NCBI RefSeq assembly: GCF_004564375.1 | Contig: NZ_CP038267.1 | Location: 3,784,501-3,848,500 of the forward strand | Length of the DNA stretch: 64,000 nucleotides | Direction: 5' to 3' | DNA from: Nocardioides euryhalodurans | Lineage (GTDB): Bacteria > Actinomycetota > Actinomycetes > Propionibacteriales > Nocardioidaceae | Shown here: positions 46,622-55,025 of the stretch, one piece after another | Numbering within the stretch: position 1 is the stretch's first letter | Layout: the number at the start of each line of letters is the position of its first letter | Program-made: the position numbers and the translations under genes | The notes under the pieces: generated by a model | What the model saw: only the letters and a program-made list of their open reading frames with translations | Told to the model about the DNA's origin: nothing | The model's database searches: none

Positions 46622-48196
46622 TTGTTCGCCACACTCTCCGACCGGCTCGCCGACACCTTCAAGAACCTTCGCGGCAAGGGGAAGCTGTCCGACGCCGACA
46701 TCGACGCCACCTGCCGCGAGATCCGCATCGCGCTGCTCGAGGCGGACGTCGCCCTGCCCGTCGTCAAGGACTTCGTGGCGGCGATCAAGGAGCGCGCCCG
46801 CGGCGCCGAGGTCAGCCAGGCGCTGAACCCCGCCCAGCAGGTCGTCAAGATCGTCAACGACGAGCTCGTGGCGATCCTGGGCGGAGAGACCCGCCGGCTG
46901 CGCTATGCGAAGTCCGGCCCGACGGTGATCATGCTCGCGGGCCTGCAGGGCGCCGGGAAGACGACGCTCGCGGCCAAGCTCGCGCTGTGGCTCAAGGACC
47001 AGGGCAAGAGCCCGCTGCTCGTCGCAGCCGACCTGCAACGTCCCAACGCCGTCAACCAGCTCCAGGTCAACGGTGAGCGCGTCGGCGTCCCGGTCTTCGC
47101 GCCCGAGCCCGGCAACGGGGTGGGCGACCCGGTCGGCGTGGCCCGCGCGTCGGTCGAGGAGGCGAAGCGCAAGCTCCACGACGTGGTGATCGTCGACACC
47201 GCGGGTCGGCTCGGCGTCGACGCCGAGCTGATGCAGCAGGCCGCCGACATCCGCGACGCCGTCGACCCCGACGAGGTGCTCTTCGTCGTCGACGCGATGA
47301 TCGGCCAGGACGCGGTCGTCACCGCCCAGGCCTTCCTCGACGGCGTCGGGTACGACGGCGTGGTCCTCACCAAGCTCGACGGCGACGCCCGCGGCGGCGC
47401 TGCCCTCTCGATCGCCCAGCTCACCGGGAAGCCGGTCATGTTCGCCTCCGCGGGCGAGAAGATGACCGACTTCGACCTCTTCCACCCCGACCGGATGGCC
47501 TCGCGCATCCTCGACATGGGCGACATGCTGACCCTGATCGAGCAGGCCGAGAAGACCCTCGACCAGGAGCAGGCCCTCAAGGCGGCCCAGAAGCTCTCGG
47601 GCCAGGGCGGGGAGTTCACCCTCGAGGACTTCCTCGAGCAGATGCAGCAGGTCCGCAAGCTCGGCTCGCTCTCCAAGATCATGGGGATGCTGCCCGGCAT
47701 GGGGCAGTTCCGCGACCAGCTCGAGAACTTCGACGAGCGGGAGATCGACCGGATCCAGGCGATCATCCACTCGATGACGCCCGCCGAGCGGGCCAACCCC
47801 AAGATGATCGACGGGTCACGCCGCGCCCGGATCGCGAAGGGCGCCGGCCGCCAGGTCTCCGACGTCAACCAGCTCGTCGACCGCTTCTTCGAGGCGCGCA
47901 AGATGATGCTGCAGATGGCCCGGGGAGGCGGGATGCCCGGGATGCCGGGCATGCCCGGCGCGGGTGGCGGCAAGCGTGCCAACGCGCGCCAGCAGCCCAA
48001 GAAGGCCAAGGGCAAGCGCACCTCCGGCAACCCCGCCAAGGCGGCCGCCCAGAAGCGCGCCCAGCAGGAGAAGACCACCGCCGGGGGCGGTCTCGGGGGC
48101 AACCCGTTCGGCAACCCCGACGGCGAGCCGGTCGACTACGAGCAGGCCGCGGCCGCCCTCGACCTGCCCAAGGACTTCTCCAAGTACCTGAAGTGA
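46622..48196 (+). CDS. ffh: Signal recognition particle protein Ffh
   Basis: 524 residues. N domain (LSDRLADTFKNLRGKGKLSDADI), G domain with GLQGAGKTTLAAKLALW (near 104), DTAGRLGVDAELM, TKLDGDARGGAALS, and the Met-rich M domain (SLSKIMGMLPGMGQFRDQ, RRARIAKGAGRQVSDVNQLVDRFFEARKMMLQMARG). The tail has GMPGMPGMPGAGGGKR, common in actinobacterial Ffh. It binds signal sequences and 4.5S RNA and pairs with FtsY. The 4.5S RNA gene is not in the window. Confidence 0.97.
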   Translation: MFATLSDRLADTFKNLRGKGKLSDADIDATCREIRIALLEADVALPVVKDFVAAIKERARGAEVSQALNPAQQVVKIVNDELVAILGGETRRLRYAKSGPTVIMLAGLQGAGKTTLAAKLALWLKDQGKSPLLVAADLQRPNAVNQLQVNGERVGVPVFAPEPGNGVGDPVGVARASVEEAKRKLHDVVIVDTAGRLGVDAELMQQAADIRDAVDPDEVLFVVDAMIGQDAVVTAQAFLDGVGYDGVVLTKLDGDARGGAALSIAQLTGKPVMFASAGEKMTDFDLFHPDRMASRILDMGDMLTLIEQAEKTLDQEQALKAAQKLSGQGGEFTLEDFLEQMQQVRKLGSLSKIMGMLPGMGQFRDQLENFDEREIDRIQAIIHSMTPAERANPKMIDGSRRARIAKGAGRQVSDVNQLVDRFFEARKMMLQMARGGGMPGMPGMPGAGGGKRANARQQPKKAKGKRTSGNPAKAAAQKRAQQEKTTAGGGLGGNPFGNPDGEPVDYEQAAAALDLPKDFSKYLK

Positions 48197-48567
48197 AGCG
48201 ACCGCGGACCGTCCTCGTCGTCGACGCCGCCAACGTCGTGGGCGCGCGTCCGGACGGCTGGTGGAAGGACCGCGCCGGCGCCGCGGCCCGGCTCCACGAC
48301 GGGCTCCTCCACGCCGACGTACCCCACGACGAGATCGTCCTCGTGCTCGAGGGACAGGCCAAGCAGGGCGTCAGCGCCGGCGGTCCGGCGTCGTTGCGCG
48401 TCGTCCACGCCGCGAAGGACGGCGACGCCGAGATCCGGCGTCAGGCCGGTCTGGCCGCAGCGGCCGGTCGGGACGTCACCGTCGTGACCGCGGACCGGGC
48501 GCTGGCCGCCAACGTCGCCCCGGCGCAGGTGGTCGGGCCGTCGTGGCTGCTCGACCGGATCGGCTGA
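48193..48567 (+). CDS. NYN/PIN-like putative RNase (YacP-type)
   Basis: 124 residues. TVLVVDAANVVGARPDGWWKDRAGAAARLHDGL carries the first acidic and Asn residues of an NYN nuclease fold; DEIVLVLEG, VVHAAKDGDAEIRRQAG and VTVVTADRALAANV provide the remaining acidic positions. This PIN-related family includes RNases; activity here is inferred. GTG 48193 overlaps the ffh stop (GTGA), so it is co-translated with SRP. Confidence 0.75.
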   Translation: MKRPRTVLVVDAANVVGARPDGWWKDRAGAAARLHDGLLHADVPHDEIVLVLEGQAKQGVSAGGPASLRVVHAAKDGDAEIRRQAGLAAAAGRDVTVVTADRALAANVAPAQVVGPSWLLDRIG

Positions 48568-48590
48568 GCGCGACCGGCCGGGGGGCTCGC

Positions 48591-48596
48591 TAGGGT
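48591..48596 (+). promoter_or_regulatory. -10 hexamer of the leaderless amidohydrolase gene
   Basis: TAGGGT ends 7 nt before ATG 48604, with no Shine-Dalgarno sequence. Confidence 0.6.
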
Positions 48597-48603
48597 CGCG
48601 GGC

Positions 48604-49674
48604 ATGACCGCTCTCAGGTTCTCCGGTCCGGTGCTGCCCGATGGCGAGCCGCGCGACCTGTTCGTCGTCGACGGCCGCATCACCTACGAGCGCCAGGCCG
48701 GCGCGGAGGGCGCCGGTGACGGCTGGATCGTCCCGGGGCTGGTCGACGCCCACTGCCACCTCGGGCTCGACGACTTCGGCGCGGTGGGGGAGGAGGAGAC
48801 CGAGCAGCAGGCGGTCGCCGACCGCGACGGCGGTGCGCTGCTGATCCGCGACGCCGGCAGCGCCGCCGACACCCGCTGGGTCCGGGACCGCGACGACCTG
48901 CCGCGGCTGATCCGCTGCGGCCGCCACATCGGGAGGACCAAGCGCTACATCCGCAACTACGCCCACGAGGTCGAGCCGGTCGACCTGCCGGCGTACGCCG
49001 CCCGGGAGGCGCGTCGCGGCGACGGCTGGATCAAGCTCGTCGGCGACTGGATCTCGCGGGAGGAGGGCGACCTCGCTCCGAGCTTCCCGGCCGAGGCGTT
49101 CGCCGCCGCGATCGACGCCGCGCACGCCGAGGGCGCGAAGGTGACCGCCCACTGCTTCGGGGCCGGGGTGCTCCCCGGCCTGATCGAGGCCGGCATCGAC
49201 TGCATCGAGCACGGCACCGGCCTCTCCGAGGACCTCGTGGACGCCATGGTCGCCAGGGGGACGGCGCTGGTGCCGACGATCATGCAGCTGGACAAGTTCC
49301 CGGAGCACGCCGCGGCCGGCGGGGCGAAGTTCCCCGACTACGCCGGAACCATGACCGACCTCTACGCCCGGATGCCCGCCACGATCATGGCGGCGTACGA
49401 CGCCGGCGTCCCGGTCTACGCCGGCTCCGACGGCGGCGGCATCAGCCGGCACGGCAACATCGCGGGTGAGGTCGCCGCCCTTCACCGGATCGGGATCCCG
49501 GCCGTGGACGCGCTCGGTGCCGCCAGCTGGCGTGCCCGGGAGTGGCTGGGCCACCCCGGCCTCGAGGAGGGGGCGCCGGCCGACTTCGTCGTCTATCCGA
49601 GCGACCCGACGGCGGACCTCGCCGTGTTGCGGAACCCCGCACGCGTGGTGCTGCGCGGCCGCGTCGTGGCCTGA
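48604..49674 (+). CDS. Amidohydrolase family protein
   Basis: 356 residues. PGLVDAHCHLGLDD holds the HxH metal ligands, then KVTAHCFGAGVLPGLIEAGIDCIEHGTGLSEDL provides two further His residues, and AGSDGGGISRHGNI the catalytic Asp; the end VLRNPARVVLRGRVVA is the composite beta-sandwich typical of imidazolonepropionase/prolidase-like amidohydrolases. It hydrolyses an amide or cyclic amide; the substrate is unknown. It is predicted monocistronic and leaderless. Confidence 0.88.
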   Translation: MTALRFSGPVLPDGEPRDLFVVDGRITYERQAGAEGAGDGWIVPGLVDAHCHLGLDDFGAVGEEETEQQAVADRDGGALLIRDAGSAADTRWVRDRDDLPRLIRCGRHIGRTKRYIRNYAHEVEPVDLPAYAAREARRGDGWIKLVGDWISREEGDLAPSFPAEAFAAAIDAAHAEGAKVTAHCFGAGVLPGLIEAGIDCIEHGTGLSEDLVDAMVARGTALVPTIMQLDKFPEHAAAGGAKFPDYAGTMTDLYARMPATIMAAYDAGVPVYAGSDGGGISRHGNIAGEVAALHRIGIPAVDALGAASWRAREWLGHPGLEEGAPADFVVYPSDPTADLAVLRNPARVVLRGRVVA

Positions 49675-49693
49675 GGCCGGTCCGGCTGCCTCG

Positions 49694-49834
49694 TCAGCCG
49701 GACGTGTCGCGGCGCGGCCGTGGCCGTCGGCGTACGGGCGCGACCCCCGAGCGCCGCTGGCGCCGTCGGTCGTGGTGCTCCCTCACGGGCTCCTCGCTCC
49801 ACAGCTCCTGGAGCACCTGTCCCAGGTAGCGCAT
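49694..49834 (-). CDS. Small basic protein (46 residues)
   Basis: A short frame on the minus strand starts at ATG 49834 after GAGGTGGGACCG and reads RYLGQVLQELWSEEPVREHH followed by an Arg-rich tail ending RRDTSG. The N-terminal part has amphipathic helix character and the tail is strongly basic. It occupies the gap between the amidohydrolase and CGNR genes. It may be a small RNA- or membrane-binding protein, or a chance frame; only conservation would tell. Confidence 0.45.
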   Translation of the reverse strand: MRYLGQVLQELWSEEPVREHHDRRRQRRSGVAPVRRRPRPRRDTSG

Positions 49835-49921
49835 CGGTCCCACCTCCCGTGGCGCCGCAACGGTGCGACACCACCCATCACGTTAGACCGGTGTCGCTTC
49901 GAGTGCAACCGGTGACCGCGC

Positions 49922-49927
49922 TACGCT
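49922..49927 (+). promoter_or_regulatory. -10 hexamer of the leaderless CGNR gene
   Basis: TACGCT ends 6 nt before GTG 49934. The same TACGCT-6-GTG arrangement precedes lepB. Confidence 0.55.
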
Positions 49928-49933
49928 GGTGTC

Positions 49934-50503
49934 GTGCCTGCAGCAGACCCCCGGGAGCCGGTCGTCCCCGACGTCCCCCCGTCGATCGCCCTGGTCCGCG
50001 ACTTCGTGAACACCACCGACCACGAGACGGGCACCGACGACCTCGCCTCGCCGGCCGACCTGGTCACGTATCTCGCCGAGCGCGGGCTGGCAGGCGCCTC
50101 CTCACGTGCCTCGGGCGCCGACCTCGACGCAGCGCAGCGGCTGCGCACCGGACTGCGGCGCGCGCTCGAGCTCAACCACGACGGCACCACCGGGGCGCTT
50201 CCCGGGCTGGCCGCGGCGCTGGCGGAGCAGCCGGTCGCCCTGACGTGGACCGACGCGGGCGCCGCGCTGACGACGACGGCCACGGGAGTCGGGGGCGGCC
50301 TGGCCCGGATCGCCGTCGCGGCCCACGAGGCGGCGGCCGAGGGGATCTGGTGGCGACTGAAGATCTGCGCCTCCGACGAGTGCGAGTGGGCCTACTACGA
50401 CCACTCGAGGAACCGGTCCCGGTCATGGTGCGAGTACGGCTGCGGCAACAAGCTCAAGACCCGGGCCTACCGGGCCCGGAAGGCCGCCGCGCGGGCCGGA
50501 TGA
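49934..50503 (+). CDS. CGNR zinc-finger domain protein (putative regulator)
   Basis: 189 residues. The N-terminal part (ALVRDFVNTTDHETGTDDLASPADLVTYL ... LRTGLRRALELNHDG) is the ABATE-like domain, and the C-terminus WWRLKICASDECEWAYYDHSRNRSRSWCEYGCGNKLKTRAYRARK is the CGNR zinc finger, with paired Cys and the GN motif, thought to bind DNA. Members regulate stress genes, but the target is unknown. GTG 49934 is predicted leaderless. rpsP follows after a 190-bp gap holding its promoter. Confidence 0.92.
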   Translation: MPAADPREPVVPDVPPSIALVRDFVNTTDHETGTDDLASPADLVTYLAERGLAGASSRASGADLDAAQRLRTGLRRALELNHDGTTGALPGLAAALAEQPVALTWTDAGAALTTTATGVGGGLARIAVAAHEAAAEGIWWRLKICASDECEWAYYDHSRNRSRSWCEYGCGNKLKTRAYRARKAAARAG

Positions 50504-50530
50504 GCGGAGGAGACCGTGCCCCCCGGCCGA

Positions 50531-50561
50531 TTTCGAGCCGGTGCGAGTCCTCTGGCACAAT
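50531..50561 (+). promoter_or_regulatory. rpsP promoter
   Basis: TTTCGA (50531-50536), 14 nt, TCTGGCA (50551-50557), with CACAAT (50556-50561) as the -10. The same TTTCGA-N14-TCTGGCA block precedes rplS. The leader to GTG 50693 would be about 125 nt. Confidence 0.55.
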
Positions 50562-50692
50562 GTGCGGCTGAGTCGTACGACCGAGGGTCCCTCTCACCCC
50601 GAGGTCGCCACGCCCTCGAGGATCCCACCCACGGTGCCCCACCCGCGGTGCGGACCTCACCACCACACGAATTTCGAGGAGACACCACAGAC

Positions 50693-51223
50693 GTGGCCGT
50701 CAAGATCCGTTTGAAGCGCCTGGGCAAGATCCGGGTCCCGCAGTACCGCATCGTCGTCGTCGACTCGCGCAAGAAGCGCGACGGTCGTGTGATCGAGGAG
50801 ATCGGCAAGTACCACCCGAAGGAGGACCCGTCCTACATCGACGTCGTCTCCGACCGGGCACAGTACTGGCTGGGCGTCGGCGCACAGCCGTCCGACGCGG
50901 TCGCCGCGATCCTCAAGATCACCGGTGACTGGCAGAAGTTCCGGGGCGAGCCCGGCGCCGAGGGCACCCTGAAGGTCGCCGAGCCGAAGCGCGACAAGCT
51001 CGAGGTCTTCAACGAGGCCCTCAAGGACGCCTCCAAGCAGCCCAAGGGCGACGCGGTGACCAAGAAGACCTCCAAGAAGGCCGCCGAGGCCCCCAAGGCC
51101 GAGGAGCCCAAGGCCGAGGAGCCCGCCGAGGTTCCCGCGTCGGAGACCCCCGAGGGTGCCGCCGAGGAGGCGGAGGCCTCCGAGAAGGTCACCGCCGAGG
51201 ACGCCGGCAAGAGCGAGGCCTGA
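50693..51223 (+). CDS. rpsP: 30S ribosomal protein S16 with extended tail
   Basis: 176 residues. Residues 2-85 are bS16 ([53 protein letters not shown]). About 60 residues at the end are an Ala/Glu/Lys-rich low-complexity tail ([20 protein letters not shown]), roughly doubling the usual length; actinobacterial S16 proteins often have such tails. GTG 50693 heads the rpsP-khpA unit. A GAGGAGACACC ribosome-binding region precedes it. Confidence 0.96.
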   Translation: MAVKIRLKRLGKIRVPQYRIVVVDSRKKRDGRVIEEIGKYHPKEDPSYIDVVSDRAQYWLGVGAQPSDAVAAILKITGDWQKFRGEPGAEGTLKVAEPKRDKLEVFNEALKDASKQPKGDAVTKKTSKKAAEAPKAEEPKAEEPAEVPASETPEGAAEEAEASEKVTAEDAGKSEA

Positions 51224-51227
51224 GCGC

Positions 51228-51470
51228 ATGCTCGCCGAGGCACTCGAGCACCTCGTGCGCGGCGTCGTCGCCCATCCGGACGACGTGAGCGTGCGTGACA
51301 AGCAGCTGCGTCGCGGCTCGATCCTGGAGGTCCGGGTCCACCCCGAGGACCTCGGCAAGGTGATCGGCCGCGGCGGACGGACGGCGACCGCGTTCCGTAC
51401 CGTCGTCTCGGCCCTCGCCGGCCGTGGCGGCGCTCGGATCGACTTCGTGGACGTCGACCGACGTCGTTGA
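51228..51470 (+). CDS. khpA: KH-domain RNA-binding protein KhpA
   Basis: 80 residues. LEVRVHPEDLGKVIGRGGRTATAFRTVVSAL contains the GxxG loop (GRGG) of a single KH domain. KhpA, with KhpB/Jag, binds RNA and affects cell shape and ribosome function. ATG 51228 is 4 nt after the rpsP stop, the conserved rpsP-khpA order. The stop codon overlaps the first copy of the repeat described at 51469-51536. Confidence 0.95.
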   Translation: MLAEALEHLVRGVVAHPDDVSVRDKQLRRGSILEVRVHPEDLGKVIGRGGRTATAFRTVVSALAGRGGARIDFVDVDRRR

Positions 51471-51536
51471 GTTGGGCCTCCGTACCCGTCGAGTGGGGCC
51501 TGCGTACCGCATCGGTCGGTACGCAGGCCCCACTCG
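51469..51536. repeat. Palindromic intergenic repeat between khpA and rimM
   Basis: GAGTTGGGCCTCCGTACC (51469-51486) and GAGTGGGGCCTGCGTACC (51491-51508) are direct copies with 16 of 18 bases identical, and the second has a perfect inverted copy at 51518-51535. The palindrome has 20-bp arms (51490-51509, 51517-51536) and a 7-nt loop. It could be a REP-like element, a terminator, or both. Confidence 0.8.
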
Positions 51537-51575
51537 CACGTTGCACGCGCCCATCTCGACGAGTTGGGTGGGGGC

Positions 51576-52127
51576 GTGACTGAGCACATCGAGGTCGTGG
51601 TCGGGCGGGTCGGCAAGCCCCACGGCATCCGGGGCGAGCTGACGGTCGACGTCCGCACCGACGAGCCCGACCGGAGGTTCGCCGTCGGGACCCGGCTCCG
51701 CGCCGCCCCGCCGCGCGGTTCCGCGAGCAGCCTGACCGCCCTGACCGTCGCGACCACCCGCTGGCACCGCGACGTGCTGCTGGTGACCTTCGAGGAGGTC
51801 CCCGACCGCACCGCGGCCGAGGCGGCCCGGGGCATCGTCCTCCACGCCTCCGTCGACGCCGCCGAGGTCCCCGACGACCCCGACGAGTACTACGATCACC
51901 AGCTGGTCGGCCTCACCGCGTACGACGTGGAGGGGGCCGTGCTGGGCGAGGTGACGGCCCTGGTCCACGGCGGCGCCCAGGACCTGCTCACCATCCGGAC
52001 CCCCGACGGTCGCGACGCCCTGGTGCCGTTCGTGAAGGCGCTGGTGCCCGAGGTCGACCTGCCCGGAGGCCGGGTGGTCGTCGCCGACCGTCCCGGTCTG
52101 GTCACGCCGCTCCCCGACGACGCCTGA
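51576..52127 (+). CDS. rimM: Ribosome maturation factor RimM
   Basis: 183 residues. VVVGRVGKPHGIRGELTVDVRTDEPDRRF is the RimM N-terminal barrel and YYDHQLVGLTAYDVEGAVLGEVTALVHGGAQDLLTIR the PRC-barrel. It matures the 30S head with S19. GTG 51576 starts the alignment; TTGGGT ends 6 nt upstream and may be its own promoter. In most bacteria trmD follows directly; here an ABC importer is inserted. Confidence 0.96.
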   Translation: MTEHIEVVVGRVGKPHGIRGELTVDVRTDEPDRRFAVGTRLRAAPPRGSASSLTALTVATTRWHRDVLLVTFEEVPDRTAAEAARGIVLHASVDAAEVPDDPDEYYDHQLVGLTAYDVEGAVLGEVTALVHGGAQDLLTIRTPDGRDALVPFVKALVPEVDLPGGRVVVADRPGLVTPLPDDA

Positions 52128-52159
52128 GCCGCGTCGGACTCCCGGGCCCCGGTCAGAGC

Positions 52160-52249
52160 CAGTCTGGTAACGGTCCGAGATCGGATGGATACGGTCCGAT
52201 AACGATGGCGGCCATGGTGCTTGCCCTGCCTTGTTACAGCGGCGATGGT
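52160..52249 (+). promoter_or_regulatory. oppA upstream region with repeated ACGGTCCGA
   Basis: ACGGTCCGA occurs twice within about 30 bp (around 52168 and 52189), and ATCGGA/TCCGAT form an inverted pair beside them, suggesting an operator. TTGCCC (52221-52226), 17 nt, GATGGT (52244-52249) is a possible promoter. No known regulator consensus is recognised. Confidence 0.35.
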
Positions 52250-52294
52250 GGGCGGCGCTAAGCGTTTCATGCGCACCTTTCACAAGGAGGACCA

Positions 52295-53914
52295 ATGAAG
52301 GTCACCATGCCTTTGCGCGCGACTGCCGCAGCAGCGGTGCTCGCGCTCGGGCTCGCCGCCTGCGGCGGCGGCGACGGGGATGACGGCGACACGACCGGCA
52401 GCCCCACCGGCGAGCCGACCGGCCAGCCGGGCGGCGAGTACGTCGCCGAGATCACCGAGCCGTCGTTCCTGGCCCCCACCTCGAACTGCTACGAGTCCGA
52501 GTGCTCCGCCATCCTCGACATGATCAACGACCCCGTCGTCACCACCGACTTCGAGACCGGTGAGCTGATCTTCGACGGCCTGGCCGAGAGCATCGAGGCC
52601 GACGAGGAGCAGACAGTCTGGACCGTCACCCTCAAGGAGGGTCGCACCTTCCAGAACGGCGAGCCCGTCGACTCCGAGGCCTTCCAGCGCGCGTGGGCGT
52701 ACTCCGCCGACCCGAAGAACGCGATGGCGACCGCCGGCTTCATGTCCCGCATCGAGGGCGCCGGCGAGGGCAAGGAGCTCCCGGGCTTCTCGGTCGTCGA
52801 CGAGCGCACCTTCGAGGTCACCCTCAACGGCCCGTTCTCGCAGTTCGGCCAGATGATGTCCTACTCCCCGGCCTTCTCCCCGATCGCCCAGGAGTGCCTG
52901 GACGACCTGAAGGCCTGCAACGAGGAGCCCATCGGCACCGGCCCGTACATGATGGACGGTCCTTGGCAGCACGACGAGAGCATCAAGGTCACCAAGTGGG
53001 CCGACTACGCCGGTGACCAGACCGGCACCGCGGACGCCGTCGACTTCCAGATGTTCACCACGCCCACCGCGGCGTTCCGTGACTTCCAGAACGGTGGTCT
53101 CGACGTGATCAGCCTGGCCCCCGAGGTCTACCTCGAGGCCAAGGGCACCCTCGCCGACTCCATCATCGAGGAGGAGACCGCGACCCTGACCTACCTCGGT
53201 TTCCCGACCGAGGAGGCGCCGTACGACAACCCGCAGGTGCGTCAGGCCATCTCGATGGCCATCGACCGCCAGCTGATCGTGGACCAGGTCCTCAACGGCC
53301 TGGCCTACCCGTCCACCGACATCGTCACCCCGCCGATCCCCGGCTCGCGTGACGACGCCTGTGGCTACTGCGTCTACGACCCGGAGCAGGCCAAGGCCCT
53401 CCTGGAAGAGGCCGGAGTGACCGGTGAGGGCGAGACCCTGACCTACTTCTTCAACGCCGACGCCGGTCACGACGCGTGGGTCGAGGCGGCTGCCCGCCAG
53501 GTCCAGGAGAACCTCGGCTTCGACTACAAGCTGCAGGCCACCGAGTGGGCCCAGTACCTCGAGCTGCTCGACGCGCAGGACTTCAGCGGTCCGTTCCGCC
53601 TCGGCTGGTCGCTGGACTACCCGTCGCCGGAGAACTACCTCCGCCCGATCGTGGGCACCGGCGGTGACTCGAACTACACGGGTTACTCCAACCCCGAGGT
53701 CGACGACCTGCTCACCCAGGGTGACCAGGCCACCGACACCGAGGAGGCCATCGGTCTCTACCAGCAGGCCGGTGACATCGCCCTCGAGGACATGCCGATC
53801 ATCCCGATGTGGAGCGGCGGTACGGCCATCGCGTACTCCGACGAGGTCGGCGACGTCAGGTACGACCAGGGCGACGGCGAGATCGCGTTCAAGGAGATCT
53901 CCGTCAACCAGTGA
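52295..53914 (+). CDS. oppA: Oligopeptide ABC transporter substrate-binding lipoprotein
   Basis: 539 residues. Signal peptide with lipobox LAAC (C23 lipidated), a Gly/Asp/Thr-rich linker, then the SBP family 5 fold: LIFDGLAESIEADEEQTVWTVTLKEGRTFQNGEPVDSEAF, IGTGPYMMDG, NPQVRQAISMAIDRQLIVDQVLNG, and YTGYSNPEVDDLLTQG near the end. It binds peptides outside the membrane for OppBC. AAGGAGG (52284-52290) is a near-perfect ribosome-binding site 4 nt before ATG 52295. It heads a five-gene importer operon. Confidence 0.95.
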   Translation: MKVTMPLRATAAAAVLALGLAACGGGDGDDGDTTGSPTGEPTGQPGGEYVAEITEPSFLAPTSNCYESECSAILDMINDPVVTTDFETGELIFDGLAESIEADEEQTVWTVTLKEGRTFQNGEPVDSEAFQRAWAYSADPKNAMATAGFMSRIEGAGEGKELPGFSVVDERTFEVTLNGPFSQFGQMMSYSPAFSPIAQECLDDLKACNEEPIGTGPYMMDGPWQHDESIKVTKWADYAGDQTGTADAVDFQMFTTPTAAFRDFQNGGLDVISLAPEVYLEAKGTLADSIIEEETATLTYLGFPTEEAPYDNPQVRQAISMAIDRQLIVDQVLNGLAYPSTDIVTPPIPGSRDDACGYCVYDPEQAKALLEEAGVTGEGETLTYFFNADAGHDAWVEAAARQVQENLGFDYKLQATEWAQYLELLDAQDFSGPFRLGWSLDYPSPENYLRPIVGTGGDSNYTGYSNPEVDDLLTQGDQATDTEEAIGLYQQAGDIALEDMPIIPMWSGGTAIAYSDEVGDVRYDQGDGEIAFKEISVNQ

Positions 53915-53948
53915 CAATCGCCTAGTGTAAGTTCACTGGCGACCTGGA

Positions 53949-53981
53949 GCGGGGGGTCGGGCCAACGGCTCGGCCCCCCGC
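53949..53981 (+). terminator. Hairpin between oppA and oppB
   Basis: GCGGGGGGTCGGGCC (53949-53963) pairs with GGCTCGGCCCCCCGC (53967-53981) with two G-U pairs and a tiny loop. Such a partial terminator usually keeps binding-protein mRNA in excess over permease mRNA. Confidence 0.7.
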
Positions 53982-54020
53982 TTGCGGGTTGTCCACTGTG
54001 TGATTCGAAAGGGACTCCGT

Positions 54021-55025
54021 ATGGGGCGCTATGTGGCCCGTCGCCTGATCCAGTTCATCCCCGTCATCCTGGGGACGCTGTTCCTGCTCCACCTGTTGAG
54101 CGTGCTGACGATCCAGATCGTCGGTGACCCCGTCCGGGCGCTGTTCGGCGAGAACGCCCCGCCCGACGCGGTCATCCAGCAGCTCCAGGTCCAGTACAAC
54201 CTCGACGACCCGTGCCTGCAGACGACGGGCAACCCGTGCGTCGGCCTCTTCTTCGACCGGATGGGTCAGTACCTCCAGGGCGACTTCGGGGTGAACTTCC
54301 GCGGCCGCCCCGTCACCGAGCTCTTCTCGGAGCGGATCTGGGTGACCATCCGGCTCACGACCCTCGCGATCCTGTTCGAGACCGTCATCGGCATCACCAT
54401 GGGCATGCTGGCCGGTCTGCGGAAGGACAAGTTCTTCGACAACTTCGTCCGGTTCTCGACCTCGATCCTCATCGCGTTCCCGACCTTCGTGTTCGGCTCG
54501 CTCATGCTGCTCGTGCTCGGCCTGCAGTTCGGCCTCTACCTCCGCGAGAGCGAGTGGGCCCCCGAATGGCTGGGCCAGATGTTCCAGGTCGGCTACAACG
54601 AGGAGTACCCCTGGTTGAGCCTGTTCCTGCCGGCCATGGTGCTGGGAGCCTTCTCGCTCGCCGCGGTCGCACGACTCACCCGGACCAGCCTGATCGAGAA
54701 CCTCCGCTCGGACTACGTCCGGACTGCACGCGCCAAGGGCCTCACGACCCGCCGCACGATCGGCATCCACACGCTGCGCAACTCCCTGATCCCGGTGGTC
54801 ACCTACATCGGCATCGACATCGGGGTGCTGCTCGGTGGAGCGCTCGTCACCGAGGGAATCTTCAACGTCCCGGGCATCGGGCAGCTGGTCTTCATCAGCG
54901 TCCAGTCCAACGACACCCCCGTGATCATCGGCGTCGTCACCATCCTCACGATGGTGTTCCTGGTCGCCAACCTGATCGTCGACATCCTGTACGCCGCACT
55001 TGACCCGAGGATCCGTTATGAGTGA
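54021..55025 (+). CDS. oppB: Oligopeptide ABC transporter permease OppB
   Basis: 334 residues with six membrane helices. The N-terminus MGRYVARRLIQFIPVILGTLFLLHLL is typical of OppB/DppB; the cytoplasmic EAA loop is RSDYVRTARAKGLTTRRTIGIHTLRNSLIP near residue 236. ATG 54021 is chosen over an upstream in-frame ATG at 53982 because it gives the standard start and follows GAAAGGGA. It overlaps oppC by 8 nt. Confidence 0.95.
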   Translation: MGRYVARRLIQFIPVILGTLFLLHLLSVLTIQIVGDPVRALFGENAPPDAVIQQLQVQYNLDDPCLQTTGNPCVGLFFDRMGQYLQGDFGVNFRGRPVTELFSERIWVTIRLTTLAILFETVIGITMGMLAGLRKDKFFDNFVRFSTSILIAFPTFVFGSLMLLVLGLQFGLYLRESEWAPEWLGQMFQVGYNEEYPWLSLFLPAMVLGAFSLAAVARLTRTSLIENLRSDYVRTARAKGLTTRRTIGIHTLRNSLIPVVTYIGIDIGVLLGGALVTEGIFNVPGIGQLVFISVQSNDTPVIIGVVTILTMVFLVANLIVDILYAALDPRIRYE

